From positions 1 through 64,000 of the forward strand of contig JAJYEA010000006.1 of assembly GCA_021790425.1 (NCBI GenBank): 64,000 nucleotides of DNA. Reading direction: 5' to 3'. Below, piece after piece: positions 8,859 through 18,599 of the stretch. The DNA comes from Thermoplasmata archaeon. GTDB lineage: Archaea > Thermoplasmatota > Thermoplasmata > Lutacidiplasmatales > UBA184. The stretch's first letter is position 1. Each line of letters begins with the position of its first letter. The notes below the pieces were generated by a model. The model had not been told where the DNA came from and made no database searches. It was given only the letters and a program-made list of their open reading frames with translations. The position numbers were made by a program, and so were the translations under genes.

Positions 8859-9487
8859 GCCCCGTCCGCTCCCCGAAGCCACGGGCGACCGCCCGGTCCC
8901 CGCGCCGGCCCCGTCCGTCCGTTCCCGTGACCGCGGTGCTCTTCGACCTGGGGGACACCCTCGTCGACGAGGAGCTGTGGGGGACCGGCGAGGACCCGGT
9001 GCTCCCCGGGGTCCGGGAGACCCTTCCCCTCCTCGCGAAGGACCGTCGCCTCGGCATCCTCTCGAATTCCGTGGCCGCCACCCGGATCGACGTGGCGCGC
9101 GCGCTCGAGGCGGTCGGGATCGCGGAGCATTTCTCGGCGATCGTCACGTCGGCGGAGATCGGTTGGCGGAAGCCCCATCCGCTGGTCTTCGAGGCCGCGC
9201 TCTCCGCGCTGCAGGCCCAGCCCGGGGAGTGCGCGATGGTGGGGAACGACCTCGCGGCCGACATCGCCGGGGCGAAGGGGATGGGGATGCGCACCATCCA
9301 CTTCCGGTGGGGGACGCGCTACCCGCTCGACCCCCGCGCGGAGGGCAAGGCGGCGACCCTGGTCGTCACCCGGTTCTCCGAGATCCCGGCGGCCTTGCGC
9401 CGGGTGGAGGCCCTTCGCCCGCCGCGCCGGACGTCCGTCGTGCAGGAGGAGAACCTCGTCTGGGAGGGCCTCTTCCCCGGGAGCTGA
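8855..9487 (+). CDS. HAD-superfamily hydrolase
   Basis: 'AVLFDLGDTLVDEELW', 'ILSNSVAATRIDV', 'GWRKPHPLVFEAAL', 'MVGNDLAADIAGAKGMGM'; GTG start overlaps the upstream stop (GTGA). Confidence 0.85.
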   Translation: MSPVRSPKPRATARSPRRPRPSVPVTAVLFDLGDTLVDEELWGTGEDPVLPGVRETLPLLAKDRRLGILSNSVAATRIDVARALEAVGIAEHFSAIVTSAEIGWRKPHPLVFEAALSALQAQPGECAMVGNDLAADIAGAKGMGMRTIHFRWGTRYPLDPRAEGKAATLVVTRFSEIPAALRRVEALRPPRRTSVVQEENLVWEGLFPGS

Positions 9488-9530
9488 GCCTTCCCCGCGG
9501 GATTATATCCGGTCCGGGGGTTCCCGGGAC

Positions 9531-9947
9531 ATGGACGATCCGAGCCTCCGCTCCCTGTTGACGGAATCGCGGACGATCGCCGTGGTGGGCCTGAGCGACA
9601 AACCCGACCGGGACTCGAACGTGGTCGGGGCTTATCTCCTCGCGAAGGGGTACCGGGTCATCCCCGTGAACCCTGCCGTCCCCGAGGTGCTCGGTCAGCG
9701 GTCCTACCCGTCGCTCAAGGACATCCCGGCCTCGGTGCACGTGGACATCGTGGACGTCTTCCGGAAGAGCGAAGCGGTGCCGGAGATCGTGGCCGAGGCG
9801 CTCGCGCTGCCCCACCCTCCGAGGGCCGTGTGGCTCCAGCTCACCGTCCGCGACGACGTCTCGGGAGCCAAGGTGCGGGCCCGGGGGATCGCCTTCGTCC
9901 AGGACTCCTGCATCAAGGTGCAGCACCAGCGCCTGTTCCCGGGTTGA
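9531..9947 (+). CDS. CoA-binding domain protein (YccU-like)
   Basis: 'TIAVVGLSDKPDRDSNVVGAYLLAKGYRVIPVNP...VDIVDVFRKSEAVPEI'. Confidence 0.9.
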   Translation: MDDPSLRSLLTESRTIAVVGLSDKPDRDSNVVGAYLLAKGYRVIPVNPAVPEVLGQRSYPSLKDIPASVHVDIVDVFRKSEAVPEIVAEALALPHPPRAVWLQLTVRDDVSGAKVRARGIAFVQDSCIKVQHQRLFPG

Positions 9948-11517
9948 GATCCCGCGTCGCGAAGCAGCGCTTCGTGAGCCCCCAGCCCTCGAGGCGGAGG
10001 AGCCCCGCCTGCTCCAGCCGGCCCACGTTGTAGTGGACGTTCTGGCGGCGCGTGCCGAGCGCGCGCGCGATCTCCGATTGGTAGATTCCCGGGCGCTGGC
10101 GCACCAGCGCGAGGATCGCGTCCTGGACCCAGGAGAGGACGTTGCCCTCCTCCGTGGGGACCGCCTTGTGGGCGTAGTAACGGCGGTTCGTGCCCTCCCG
10201 GCGGGAGATCACGAACTGCTCGCGCTCGAGCGTGAAGAGGTGGTAGCTCGCGACCCCGTTCGCCAGGTGGAGCCCCCGCAGGATCTCGGTGTAGCAGGTA
10301 CCTGGGTGGGCTTCGACGTAACCGTAGATCCGGCCGCGCTGGAAGTGGTCGAGCACCTGGTCCCGCTTCAGGCGGGAGTACAGGAGCAGGGAAGGGAACA
10401 GGAGCGCGAGCTGGGCCACCTCGCCGCCGCCCACGATCGCGACGATGGTGATCGAGAAGAGGACGACGATGAGCACGGGAAGGAACCAGGCGGGGAGCCC
10501 CGCCGTTCCCTGGCCCGGCACGATGGGTGTGTTCTTGGCCAGGGTGAGGTTCACCGTCCGGTTCCCGGTGAGGTCGATGGTCGAGGAGTTCACCGCCTGG
10601 CCGGAGGGATAGAGGGCCCGGAGCTGGTAGGAGGCGTTGGCGGGCAGGAGGAAGAGGAAGCTCCCGGTCCCGTCGCATCCGCCCCCCGCCTCGATTGCTC
10701 CCGCCGGAGCGCCCATCACCTGCACGGTCGCCCCCGGGACGTCTCCTCCAGTGGCGTTGGTCACCATCCCGGAGATCGCGAAATACTTCGAGGAGCCGGG
10801 CGCGACGGTGAGGAAAGCGGAGGCGTGCGCCGAGTACGTTCCGTAGCGGGCCGTCACCCAGAGCGTCCCGTTGCCCGCGGTGGTGGGCCGGAAGTCCACC
10901 GAGGACCCGGTGGAGCGGTTCAGGCTGCCGAGCCCCGAGAGCCCGCTCCACGTGAGATTGGAAGAGGCGGTCACGTCCTGCATGGCCATCATCGAGCCGC
11001 AGAGGACGGACGCCGTGAACGACTGGGTGCCCCCCGCGCCCATCACGACGGACGAGGGGGTGAGGGAGACCATGAGCATCCGGCACGATGCGGTCGTCCC
11101 GTTCCCTGGTGGAGCGCTCCCCACCGTGATCGCGGCACTGCCCGTCGCAGACTGTCCCTGATAGGCCGCTGACACGGAGAGCGTGGCCGTCCCGTTGGAG
11201 TGCGCCGCGAAGGTCGTCGACGGACCGGAGGAGGGGGCGATCGTCCCGACCGTCCCGCCCAACGTCCAGCCGATGGTCGACGCCCCGGTGACGTTCTCCA
11301 TCTGTCCCTGGTTCCCGCAGAGGACCGTCGCCCGGAAGCCCTGGGTGCCCCCCGTGGCGACCGTCGCGGACCCCGGGTCCACGGTGACCATCAGTCCCAT
11401 GCATCCCGCCGACGAAAAGGTTGGGGGAGGCGGCGTGGCCGTCCCGCCTCCCGTTCCCACGGCCAGGAGGATCCCCACCGCCACGAGAAGGAGGATCCTT
11501 CCGTCCATGGTTCTCAC
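9913..11517 (-). CDS. Membrane-tethered one-component regulator: signal peptide, two Ig-like repeats, Cna-B-like domain, TM, tandem cytoplasmic winged-helix domains
   Basis: N-terminal signal; repeats 'CMGLMVTVDPG...LCGNQGQMENVTGAS' and 'CRMLMVSLTPSS...LCGSMMAMQDVTASS'; TM 'AWFLPVLIVVLFSITIVAIVGG'; C-terminal 'YGYVEAHPGTCYTEILRGLHLANGVASYHLFTLEREQFVISRREGTNRRYYA' and 'ILALVRQRPGIYQSEIARALGTRRQNVHYNVGRLEQAGLLRLE'. Confidence 0.85.
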   Translation of the reverse strand: MRTMDGRILLLVAVGILLAVGTGGGTATPPPPTFSSAGCMGLMVTVDPGSATVATGGTQGFRATVLCGNQGQMENVTGASTIGWTLGGTVGTIAPSSGPSTTFAAHSNGTATLSVSAAYQGQSATGSAAITVGSAPPGNGTTASCRMLMVSLTPSSVVMGAGGTQSFTASVLCGSMMAMQDVTASSNLTWSGLSGLGSLNRSTGSSVDFRPTTAGNGTLWVTARYGTYSAHASAFLTVAPGSSKYFAISGMVTNATGGDVPGATVQVMGAPAGAIEAGGGCDGTGSFLFLLPANASYQLRALYPSGQAVNSSTIDLTGNRTVNLTLAKNTPIVPGQGTAGLPAWFLPVLIVVLFSITIVAIVGGGEVAQLALLFPSLLLYSRLKRDQVLDHFQRGRIYGYVEAHPGTCYTEILRGLHLANGVASYHLFTLEREQFVISRREGTNRRYYAHKAVPTEEGNVLSWVQDAILALVRQRPGIYQSEIARALGTRRQNVHYNVGRLEQAGLLRLEGWGLTKRCFATRDLNPGTGAGAAP

Positions 11518-11530
11518 ATCCGGGGGGCGT

Positions 11531-12172
11531 CTACCGGCCGACGGCGCTGGGCAGCTGGAGGGTCCAGGTCATGCCGTCCATCCCGTCCGGTCCCGGCTGT
11601 CCGCTCATCATCCCGTTCCCCATCCCGCCCGGTCCACCGGGGCCACCGTTCGAGCACGATCCGGAGCCCATGGACATGGCGCAGGACATCGTCCCCGTCA
11701 CGCTCGTGCCGCCCGGCAGGAGGGTGCCCGCGAGCGTCATCTCGTGGTCGCCCGACATGCCTCCCATCCCACCGTTCATCATCCCGGACCCGTTAAAGGT
11801 ACACTGGACGGGGGTCCCGTTCGACCCCATCGTGCCGGCGGACTGGCAGGCGTAGGTCCCGTTCATGTAACCGGAACCGGAGACGTTGCCCATCATCCCG
11901 TTCCCCATCATGCCGCTCATGTCGACCATCTGCACATGGCAGTTCATCGATCCCGAGAAGCCCCTCGAGACCGATCCGGAGAGGCTCGTGGCCTGGCAGG
12001 CCATGGAGCCGTAGCCCGAGATGTTGGTCGGCACCGTGGACGAGTGCCCCATCATCCCCACCGCCGCGGCTCCGCCCACGCCCGCCACCGCGAGCAGCGC
12101 CATCATCATGCCGATTCCTTTCCCGCCGAAGAGTCCCGCCATGCCGGTTCCTATCGTCAGCATCGTTGTCAC
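11531..12172 (-). CDS. Exported/membrane-anchored Met/Gly-rich protein
   Basis: 213 aa with N-terminal hydrophobic helix, then 'MSGMMGNGMMGNVSGSGYMNG...GSGMMNGGMGGMSGDHEM'; about 31 Met and 6 post-TM Cys by hand count; 13 nt upstream of the membrane regulator on the same strand. Confidence 0.75.
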   Translation of the reverse strand: MTTMLTIGTGMAGLFGGKGIGMMMALLAVAGVGGAAAVGMMGHSSTVPTNISGYGSMACQATSLSGSVSRGFSGSMNCHVQMVDMSGMMGNGMMGNVSGSGYMNGTYACQSAGTMGSNGTPVQCTFNGSGMMNGGMGGMSGDHEMTLAGTLLPGGTSVTGTMSCAMSMGSGSCSNGGPGGPGGMGNGMMSGQPGPDGMDGMTWTLQLPSAVGR

Positions 12173-12233
12173 CAGGTGAAGGAAGAAGGTGGGGGTTCAC
12201 CCTCTTTGTGGTAACGGTTTGGACACTCGGGGC

Positions 12234-12578
12234 CTATCGGGGCGGCGGGGGGAACACCTCGACCCAGAGGAGCCGTCGGGTCTCCACCTTCCCGTCGGCG
12301 AAGGAGCCCCGCCGGTCGACGATCGCCTTCATCGTGGGGTCCCGTCCCAGGCGCACCTGGTCGGAGGCGTAGGCGGAGACCGTGTCGTAGAAGATGACCT
12401 CCTGGAAGAGGCCCGGCTCGTCCACGCTCTCGTAGAGCGAGACGTGGACGCCTCCCTGCCCCTCGAGGAACTCGAAGGTCTCCCGGAGGAACACGAGGAA
12501 CTCCTCGCGCCGCGCGACATCCACGCGGTAGGTGAGCGTGACGAGGGCGCGTCGGCCGCCATCGTCGGGCTCGAACAT
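12234..12578 (-). CDS. Antibiotic-biosynthesis-monooxygenase (ABM) domain-like protein
   Basis: 'VTLTYRVDVARREEFLVFLRETFEFLEGQGGVHVSLYESVDEPGLFQEVIFYDTVSAYASDQ'; TATA 'cttatattgg' about 25 nt upstream. Confidence 0.65.
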   Translation of the reverse strand: MFEPDDGGRRALVTLTYRVDVARREEFLVFLRETFEFLEGQGGVHVSLYESVDEPGLFQEVIFYDTVSAYASDQVRLGRDPTMKAIVDRRGSFADGKVETRRLLWVEVFPPPPR

Positions 12579-12716
12579 GTCCCCCCTACCGCCCTACCCA
12601 ATATAAGTGGCCGTCCAGACACCGTTTCCTCCGCACGCCGAGGGCTCGTTCCGCGGGACCCGCGGGCCCGTGCCCCTCCCTCAACAAGCGCCTTATAGCC
12701 CTGCCCCCTGCTCCGT

Positions 12717-14786
12717 GTGATGGTCCCGCACGCCTCCCGGGGGAGGAGGGGGTTCCCTGCACGGCGCGTGGCGTGGACGGTGCTCCTCGTCGTGATGGCG
12801 GTTCCGGTGCTCCCGGCCGCCGGGGCTAGCGTCCCCGCAACGCACCTCCCGGTCCCCGCCTTCGCGGCCCCGCATGGTGCGATCGCCCCCTTGTCCGCCC
12901 ACCCGGCGACGGGAGTGAACTTCAACCGGCACCAGGCGGTCTGGTACGCCGCCCACTACTGGAACGTCGTCACGAGTGATGGCTACTTCTGGAACAGCTC
13001 AGGCACCTACGTCGCGCTCCCGCAGGGGACGAACGTCGTCAGCATGACGGGGGACGACTGCGCGCACTTCGCGAGCTCAGTGATCGGGAACGAGTCGCAC
13101 CAGGCCGGAGGTGGGCTCAACATCCCCTCCCGCGTCCCCCCAACGTACGGGGAGCCGGGGGCGGGAGCCCTCGGGGACCTCCTCATCAACAACGGGTGGG
13201 CGGTCACCGTCTCGAACGTCTCCCAGCTCCTGCCGGGCGATCTCATCAACTACGAGTGGACCAGCGGAGCCGGCTGGGAGCACATCGCGGTCTACCTCGG
13301 GAACGGGACCGTCGCCGCCCACACCAACTCGCATTACGGGGCGAACTGGACGCTCGGCGGTGCCGTCCTCTACCGGTTCATCCACATCCTCGCCGCCTCG
13401 GACGGGCAGTTCCAGCTCACCCTCGGGACCAACCCGGCCACGGACCCCGACACCGGCACCCCCTTCGTCGCCCACTACACGATCTCGGGGCCGAGCCTGT
13501 CCGGGCCCGTGTCCCTCGCGAGCAACGGGACGGCGATGGCCGGCCCCGTGAGCCTCCCTCTCGGGAACTACTCGATCAGCGCCTCCCCGGTCGCGCCGGC
13601 CTGGGCCCTGCCGGACGGTTGGAGCCTGAACGCCGGCAGCGCGGCCACGAACGGCAATGCCACGAACTCCACGGTCTCGCTCACCATCGCGACCGCCGGG
13701 AGCGGTACGGAATCCCTGGGGATCCTGACGGCCCATTACGACGTGACCGGCCCGTCGGGCTTCGCTTCGCCGAGCTGGGCCTGTTCGAACCAGTCCCTCG
13801 TGGCCAACCAGACCTACCGGTTCGAAGGGCTCCCGGTGTCGCCGAGCTTCGACCGGGCCCCGCAGTTCGCGTGGGATCTCAACACGATCGCCGGGGGGGC
13901 GACCGCCGCTCCTCCCACGGCGTCGACCGCGGTGGCCAATGCATCGTACGTCACGGGGGGAGCCGCGCGTCCCACGTTCACGGTCACCGACCCCACCACG
14001 CACGAGAACGCGACCGCCGGAGACTCCTGCTCCTACTCGGTGATCTCGGTCCCGGTCGTGGGAACGCTCTCGGCGGTCAGCGTCACTCCGGCGACGCTCG
14101 TGATGCACCCCGGCCAGAGCGACGATTTCCAGGCGGCGCCGACGTGCACCGGGGGGCCGTGCCCGACGGGGCTCGCGTTCGCCTGGCAGACGAACAACTC
14201 CCTGGGGACGCTCAACACCACCTCGGGAACCTCGGTGGCCCTCGCAGCGGGGGCGGTGCCGGGGAACCTCTCCCTCACCGTGACGGCCTCGTGGAACGGG
14301 ACGACCGCGACGGCCCATGCGACCGTCACCGTCGTCGGCGCCACCGCCGCTCCGGTGCTCGTCTCGGTCTCCCTGACCCCGGGGCCGGCGATCACGATGC
14401 CCGCGGGAGCCGCGGAGAGCTTCTCGGCGGTCGCTCGGTGCTCTCCCGGGCCCTGCCCGGCGGGCGTGATGCTCACCTGGGACCTCGCTGGTGACCCGGG
14501 CACGCTGAATGCGACGGTCGGACCCTCGGTCACCTTCGCGGCGGGCGCCGCGTCGGGGACCGGGACCCTCGCCGTCCTCGCGACCCTGGGCAACGTCACC
14601 GAGCGGTCGACCACCTCCATCACGGTGACAGGTAGCGCGGCCTCCACCTCGCCCGGTCCCGTCGGGTCGGGGTTCCTGGGGCTCCCCGGGAATGAGGGAT
14701 ACCTTCTTCTCGGGACCGTCGCCGGGGTCGTGCTCCTCGCCCTGATCGGTGTAGCGGTCCGGCGCCGCCGGCGTCCCCCTACGTAG
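12717..14786 (+). CDS. Secreted amidase/NlpC-P60-like protein with Ig-like repeats and C-terminal TM anchor
   Basis: 'NRHQAVWYAAHYWN...GDDCAHFASSVIGNESHQAGGG...HIAVYLGNGTVAAHTN' resembles the Amidase_6 (NlpC/P60-like) fold with Cys/His catalytic residues; two Ig-like repeats; C-terminal TM plus 'RRRRRPPT'; 'ccttatagcc' about 25 nt upstream. Confidence 0.75.
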   Translation: MMVPHASRGRRGFPARRVAWTVLLVVMAVPVLPAAGASVPATHLPVPAFAAPHGAIAPLSAHPATGVNFNRHQAVWYAAHYWNVVTSDGYFWNSSGTYVALPQGTNVVSMTGDDCAHFASSVIGNESHQAGGGLNIPSRVPPTYGEPGAGALGDLLINNGWAVTVSNVSQLLPGDLINYEWTSGAGWEHIAVYLGNGTVAAHTNSHYGANWTLGGAVLYRFIHILAASDGQFQLTLGTNPATDPDTGTPFVAHYTISGPSLSGPVSLASNGTAMAGPVSLPLGNYSISASPVAPAWALPDGWSLNAGSAATNGNATNSTVSLTIATAGSGTESLGILTAHYDVTGPSGFASPSWACSNQSLVANQTYRFEGLPVSPSFDRAPQFAWDLNTIAGGATAAPPTASTAVANASYVTGGAARPTFTVTDPTTHENATAGDSCSYSVISVPVVGTLSAVSVTPATLVMHPGQSDDFQAAPTCTGGPCPTGLAFAWQTNNSLGTLNTTSGTSVALAAGAVPGNLSLTVTASWNGTTATAHATVTVVGATAAPVLVSVSLTPGPAITMPAGAAESFSAVARCSPGPCPAGVMLTWDLAGDPGTLNATVGPSVTFAAGAASGTGTLAVLATLGNVTERSTTSITVTGSAASTSPGPVGSGFLGLPGNEGYLLLGTVAGVVLLALIGVAVRRRRRPPT

Positions 14787-16005
14787 GGGGGTGGGCGTCC
14801 GCTCGGTCCGCCGGGTCACGGAAGCGGAAGCGCAGGGTCCGGGCGATGACGAGCCCATAGGTCAGCGCGCCGGACGCCGCGAGCACGGTCGCCTGCAGGA
14901 AGACCAACTGGTAGCTCTCCCCCGCCTCGAGGGCGAGCCCCGCGAGCACCCCGCCCACCAGCCCCCCTAGGGTGTAAACGGCGGTCCAGAGCCCGATCCC
15001 CCGCCCCCGCTCCCCCGGTGCCGTGAGATCGGAGAGCTCCCGGGTCGCTGCGATGCTCAGGAGGGGATAGAGCGGGATCGCCCAGACCACGAAGAAGACG
15101 AGGTACGAGGTCGAGAGGGTGTACGCGAGCCAGAAGCCGGCGTAGAGGAGCGGGGTGAGCACGAGGGCCAGCCTCCGCGCGAAGACCCCCTCGACGAGAT
15201 CCCCCGCCCAAAGGCAGTAGGGGATGGCGATGATCGTGGTGGCGATGGTGAAGAGCCCGAGCTGCTGGACGGGGCTCAAGGGCATCCCGAAGAACCCTCC
15301 CTTCCCCAGTCCGTCGTTGAGGTAGACGGGGAGGGTCGTGTAGGCGGCGTAGTTCCCGACCGCCAGCGGAAAGGTGGCCAGGGAGAGGAAGGCCACCGGC
15401 CTCTGCCGGCGGAACTGGAGCACGGTGCCGAGCGAGACCTCGGCGCGCGCCCGGGGAAGATCCCCGGCGGTGGCCAGGAAGAAGGCGGAGAGCGCCGTGG
15501 CGCCGGAGAGCACCCCCACGAGCTCCCATCCCAGGGTGGAGTCGAGCGTGGTGAGCGTGAGGAGAGGGAAGACGGCGAGCACCCCGATGAGCTGGCCCAC
15601 GTTCCCCCACATCATCATGTTCCCGAGCCTCGATCCCACCGTGCCGGTCGTGCCCTCGGAGGTAAGCGCGTAGACCAGGGTCGAGGTGGCGAGCAGGGCG
15701 GCCTGCAGCGTGCGCAGGAGAAGGAGCACCGTGGGGGACGCCAGGGGAAAGAAGAGGTAGAGGACCGCGGCTCCGATGGCGCCCGCCACCATGATCTCCC
15801 GGCGGCGGCCGAGGTGGTCCGAGAGCGCCCCCCAGCCGAAGGAGGCGAGCGTCTGCGCGAGGAGGGGGGCCACGATGATCAGGGTGGCAAGGAGCGGTCC
15901 GCTGTCCCGGCGCAGGACCATGAGGGGCAGGACGACGAAGAGGACTCCGCCGGCGATGTTGCTGAGCAGGACCCCGATGACGAGTCGACGGAAGGAGAAG
16001 GCCAC
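14779..16005 (-). CDS. Major facilitator superfamily transporter
   Basis: 12-TM-like; 'GWGALSDHLGRRREIMVAGAIGAAVLYLFFPL'; GTG start at 16005 preferred over the longer ORF. Confidence 0.85.
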   Translation of the reverse strand: MAFSFRRLVIGVLLSNIAGGVLFVVLPLMVLRRDSGPLLATLIIVAPLLAQTLASFGWGALSDHLGRRREIMVAGAIGAAVLYLFFPLASPTVLLLLRTLQAALLATSTLVYALTSEGTTGTVGSRLGNMMMWGNVGQLIGVLAVFPLLTLTTLDSTLGWELVGVLSGATALSAFFLATAGDLPRARAEVSLGTVLQFRRQRPVAFLSLATFPLAVGNYAAYTTLPVYLNDGLGKGGFFGMPLSPVQQLGLFTIATTIIAIPYCLWAGDLVEGVFARRLALVLTPLLYAGFWLAYTLSTSYLVFFVVWAIPLYPLLSIAATRELSDLTAPGERGRGIGLWTAVYTLGGLVGGVLAGLALEAGESYQLVFLQATVLAASGALTYGLVIARTLRFRFRDPADRADAHPPT

Positions 16006-16496
16006 GACGCGCCGAGAGCGGTCCGGGGGATGAGGATGCCGGGGACCGAACCGGTGGTCGAGAACGGGTCCTCTCGGAGGAAGCGGTGCGTGCTGCCGCG
16101 GCCTGATGCATCTCCCGTCACCCCTCGCGAACGAGATCACCCCCGGTGAGAAGCGCGCGGCTGCCGATCGTGGGTGCCCGTACGTCGCCGCCGGGAGCGG
16201 GAGAGCGCGTGCGATGAGATCGGTACGGGGCGCTCGCGATGGGGCCCGGGTCCTCCTTTCTCGGCGTAGACGACCACCGGGGCCCCTCGGTATTCACGGG
16301 GAGCGAAGGGTTCGTCCAAAACCTGGGACCAAGAGGGATAATTCCAGGCGCGGGCGAAGTTGCCAAAATGCGACTTTCAGTCAATTCCATTTGACTATCT
16401 CCCCGAGGCGGGTTATGCAATCGTCTGGAGCGACCCCTTGGAATATCCATGGGGTTCATATTCACGGCGGCCCAACATTGCGCTGAGATTGGGCGT

Positions 16497-17057
16497 ATGG
16501 CAGAAGTACTGAGCCACGAAGCGGGGATGGCAGCCGAGAGAGCGAACGTCTTTTCCTTTGAGGGGGTGGACACCCAGAAGGTGTTGACCGCGATGCGCGT
16601 GGTCTTCGGGTTTGCCTTCCTCTTCGACGGGATGTTGAAGTGGGTGCTCTTCATGCAGGGGAACATGCAGCCCACCATTGCGGGGATGACCCTCGCTCCC
16701 GACTTCGTCCTCTCCAACTGGGTGCTCTTCGGCACCCTCGTCGCGCTTGGCGAGACCATGGGCGGCATCTTCCTGATCCTCGGGATCTTCCAGAAGCCCG
16801 CCGCGGCGTGGGCCTCGATCATCATGCTCTCCATCTGGGTGCTGGGGGGCCTGGGCGGCTGGTACGACCCGACCGCCGGCTGGATCACCGCGGGACAGAC
16901 AGACCTCGGAGGCGACCTGATGTTCATGCTGGTCTTCCTCTTCCTGGTGTTCGTCCCGACGACCGTCTACAGCTTGTCCCACCGTCTGCGGCTCTCCGAA
17001 CGCCTGGCTCCGGGAAGCACCACGAGGGACCGGATCGTACGGTGGATCGTCAACTAG
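16497..17057 (+). CDS. DoxX/DoxD-like membrane protein
   Basis: 'VLTAMRVVFGFAFLFDGMLKWVLFM...LGETMGGIFLILGIFQKPAAAWASIIMLSIWV'. Confidence 0.75.
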   Translation: MAEVLSHEAGMAAERANVFSFEGVDTQKVLTAMRVVFGFAFLFDGMLKWVLFMQGNMQPTIAGMTLAPDFVLSNWVLFGTLVALGETMGGIFLILGIFQKPAAAWASIIMLSIWVLGGLGGWYDPTAGWITAGQTDLGGDLMFMLVFLFLVFVPTTVYSLSHRLRLSERLAPGSTTRDRIVRWIVN

Positions 17058-17213
17058 GAACGCGCCCGACCTGACCCGGGGTTGGCGAGGGGGGCGACTC
17101 CCCCTCCGGCACCGTTGGGGGGATCACGCCTCCCTCCGACGGTTCCGGACAACCCCGGGTCTCCATTCGTCCGACCGCCTTTTCTAGGGCGGCCACCTCA
17201 CTCAGGAGGAAGG

Positions 17214-18281
17214 TCACGCCGGCGGCGGGTCCTTCTCGGGTAGTACGGGAAGGCCCAGCTCCTCTAGGTCCTCCTTCGGTATTTGCTTGCGTAGACACTT
17301 CGGATGTGTCGCGATGGCGACGGCGGGCCCGTCGCCCAGAAAGTAGAAGGTTTCGAACAGCAGGGACTTGCTCGAGTCCGAGATGTTCCAATAGGGGATG
17401 TCGGTCCCCTTCCCCGATCCGACGAACCGGTAGATTGCCCGGTCCGGCCCCGCGACGGCGTCCCACGGGATGAGCGCCATTCGGCCCAACAGGCCGGGGA
17501 TGTGAACCCCTTCCGGGTCCAGGCCCACCCGTTTTGGAATGGTACCCCTCGCCTTGATGGTGCGGGGAAGCGGATTGTCATACCACGCCACGCCGTCGAT
17601 CGTCGTCGAGGGTGTGGGAGCGGATACCACGCGCGTGGCCCGTGGCCCCGGAGACGATACCTGAGGAAGCTTCGTGTCTTCCTCCAACTTCCAGACCCTC
17701 CACGCGGTCTGGGCCTGGTGCCATACCTCCGGCGCGACCAGGATCGAGTGGGCGAGCAGCTTCCCTTCCGCGTCGGTCTTGTCCTCGGTGTTCCCGTAGA
17801 TCATGAGGGTGTTGGTGATCGTCGGGAAAGTGGTCCCGGTACCCTTCGGGACGAACAGGGTGCCGCTCTGGAATGGGAGATACTTCTCGACCACGGTGGA
17901 TCCCCCGTCGGACCCGGCGTGATACCGGGCGATGACGCGGTCTCGGTCTACGCGGACCGAGTCGGGGGCGCGCGAGAGCTGCCGTCGCTCGGTCTGTGCC
18001 AGGGCCAGCAGGCTTGTGCCCCCTGCGATCCCCACCACGATCACCAGGAACCCCAGCGCGCGAAGGCCCCCGGACAACCCGACTAGGAGGGCGAAGAGCA
18101 GTAAGACTCCCCCGAGGAAACAGATCGTGATGAGCGAGGCCAGCTTCCGTGATCTCCGGGCAATCTGGGGGACCGGATTCACGGTCCACGTCCCCTCCGG
18201 CACAGAGGCGCCGCCGGAAGCCGTCATTCGAGCGGGTCCGGGCCGAGAGGGAGCGTACCCATGCGCCGGTCGAGCCGGCAT
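17214..18281 (-). CDS. Hypothetical membrane protein with two N-terminal TM helices
   Basis: Hydrophobic 'LASLITICFLGGVLLLFALLVGLSGGLRALGFLVIVVGIAGGTSLLAL' followed by a soluble domain. Confidence 0.55.
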   Translation of the reverse strand: MPARPAHGYAPSRPGPARMTASGGASVPEGTWTVNPVPQIARRSRKLASLITICFLGGVLLLFALLVGLSGGLRALGFLVIVVGIAGGTSLLALAQTERRQLSRAPDSVRVDRDRVIARYHAGSDGGSTVVEKYLPFQSGTLFVPKGTGTTFPTITNTLMIYGNTEDKTDAEGKLLAHSILVAPEVWHQAQTAWRVWKLEEDTKLPQVSSPGPRATRVVSAPTPSTTIDGVAWYDNPLPRTIKARGTIPKRVGLDPEGVHIPGLLGRMALIPWDAVAGPDRAIYRFVGSGKGTDIPYWNISDSSKSLLFETFYFLGDGPAVAIATHPKCLRKQIPKEDLEELGLPVLPEKDPPPA

Positions 18282-18599
18282 CCATCACCCCCATCGCGAC
18301 CAAAGGGGATCCCTGCGTGGACGGAGGGACCATCGAAAGGTGGGGTGGTGCTCAGCCTCTGGGGGACCTTGCGTTCTCCCCGGGAATCCGTGGGAACCGC
18401 CCGGGCAATGGTGATGCGCGCCAACATCGTCGTCTGTCCTGCAAGGCATGTCCCGCGTGGACTTGATACTGCCGGCCCTACCGCCCCGTCCTCTCGGCAA
18501 AGGTGGGCTACCCGCTCGGTTGCCGCAGGGCAGGCATCTCTCCCTTGCTGCCTCGACCTCCGCAGGTCTTACATGGGTGTCTGAACTCAGTGCCCCGAA

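Noticed and set aside
13077-14858. 593-aa minus-strand ORF opposite the secreted amidase
   Set aside because: Arg/Gly-rich artefact of GC-rich coding sequence.
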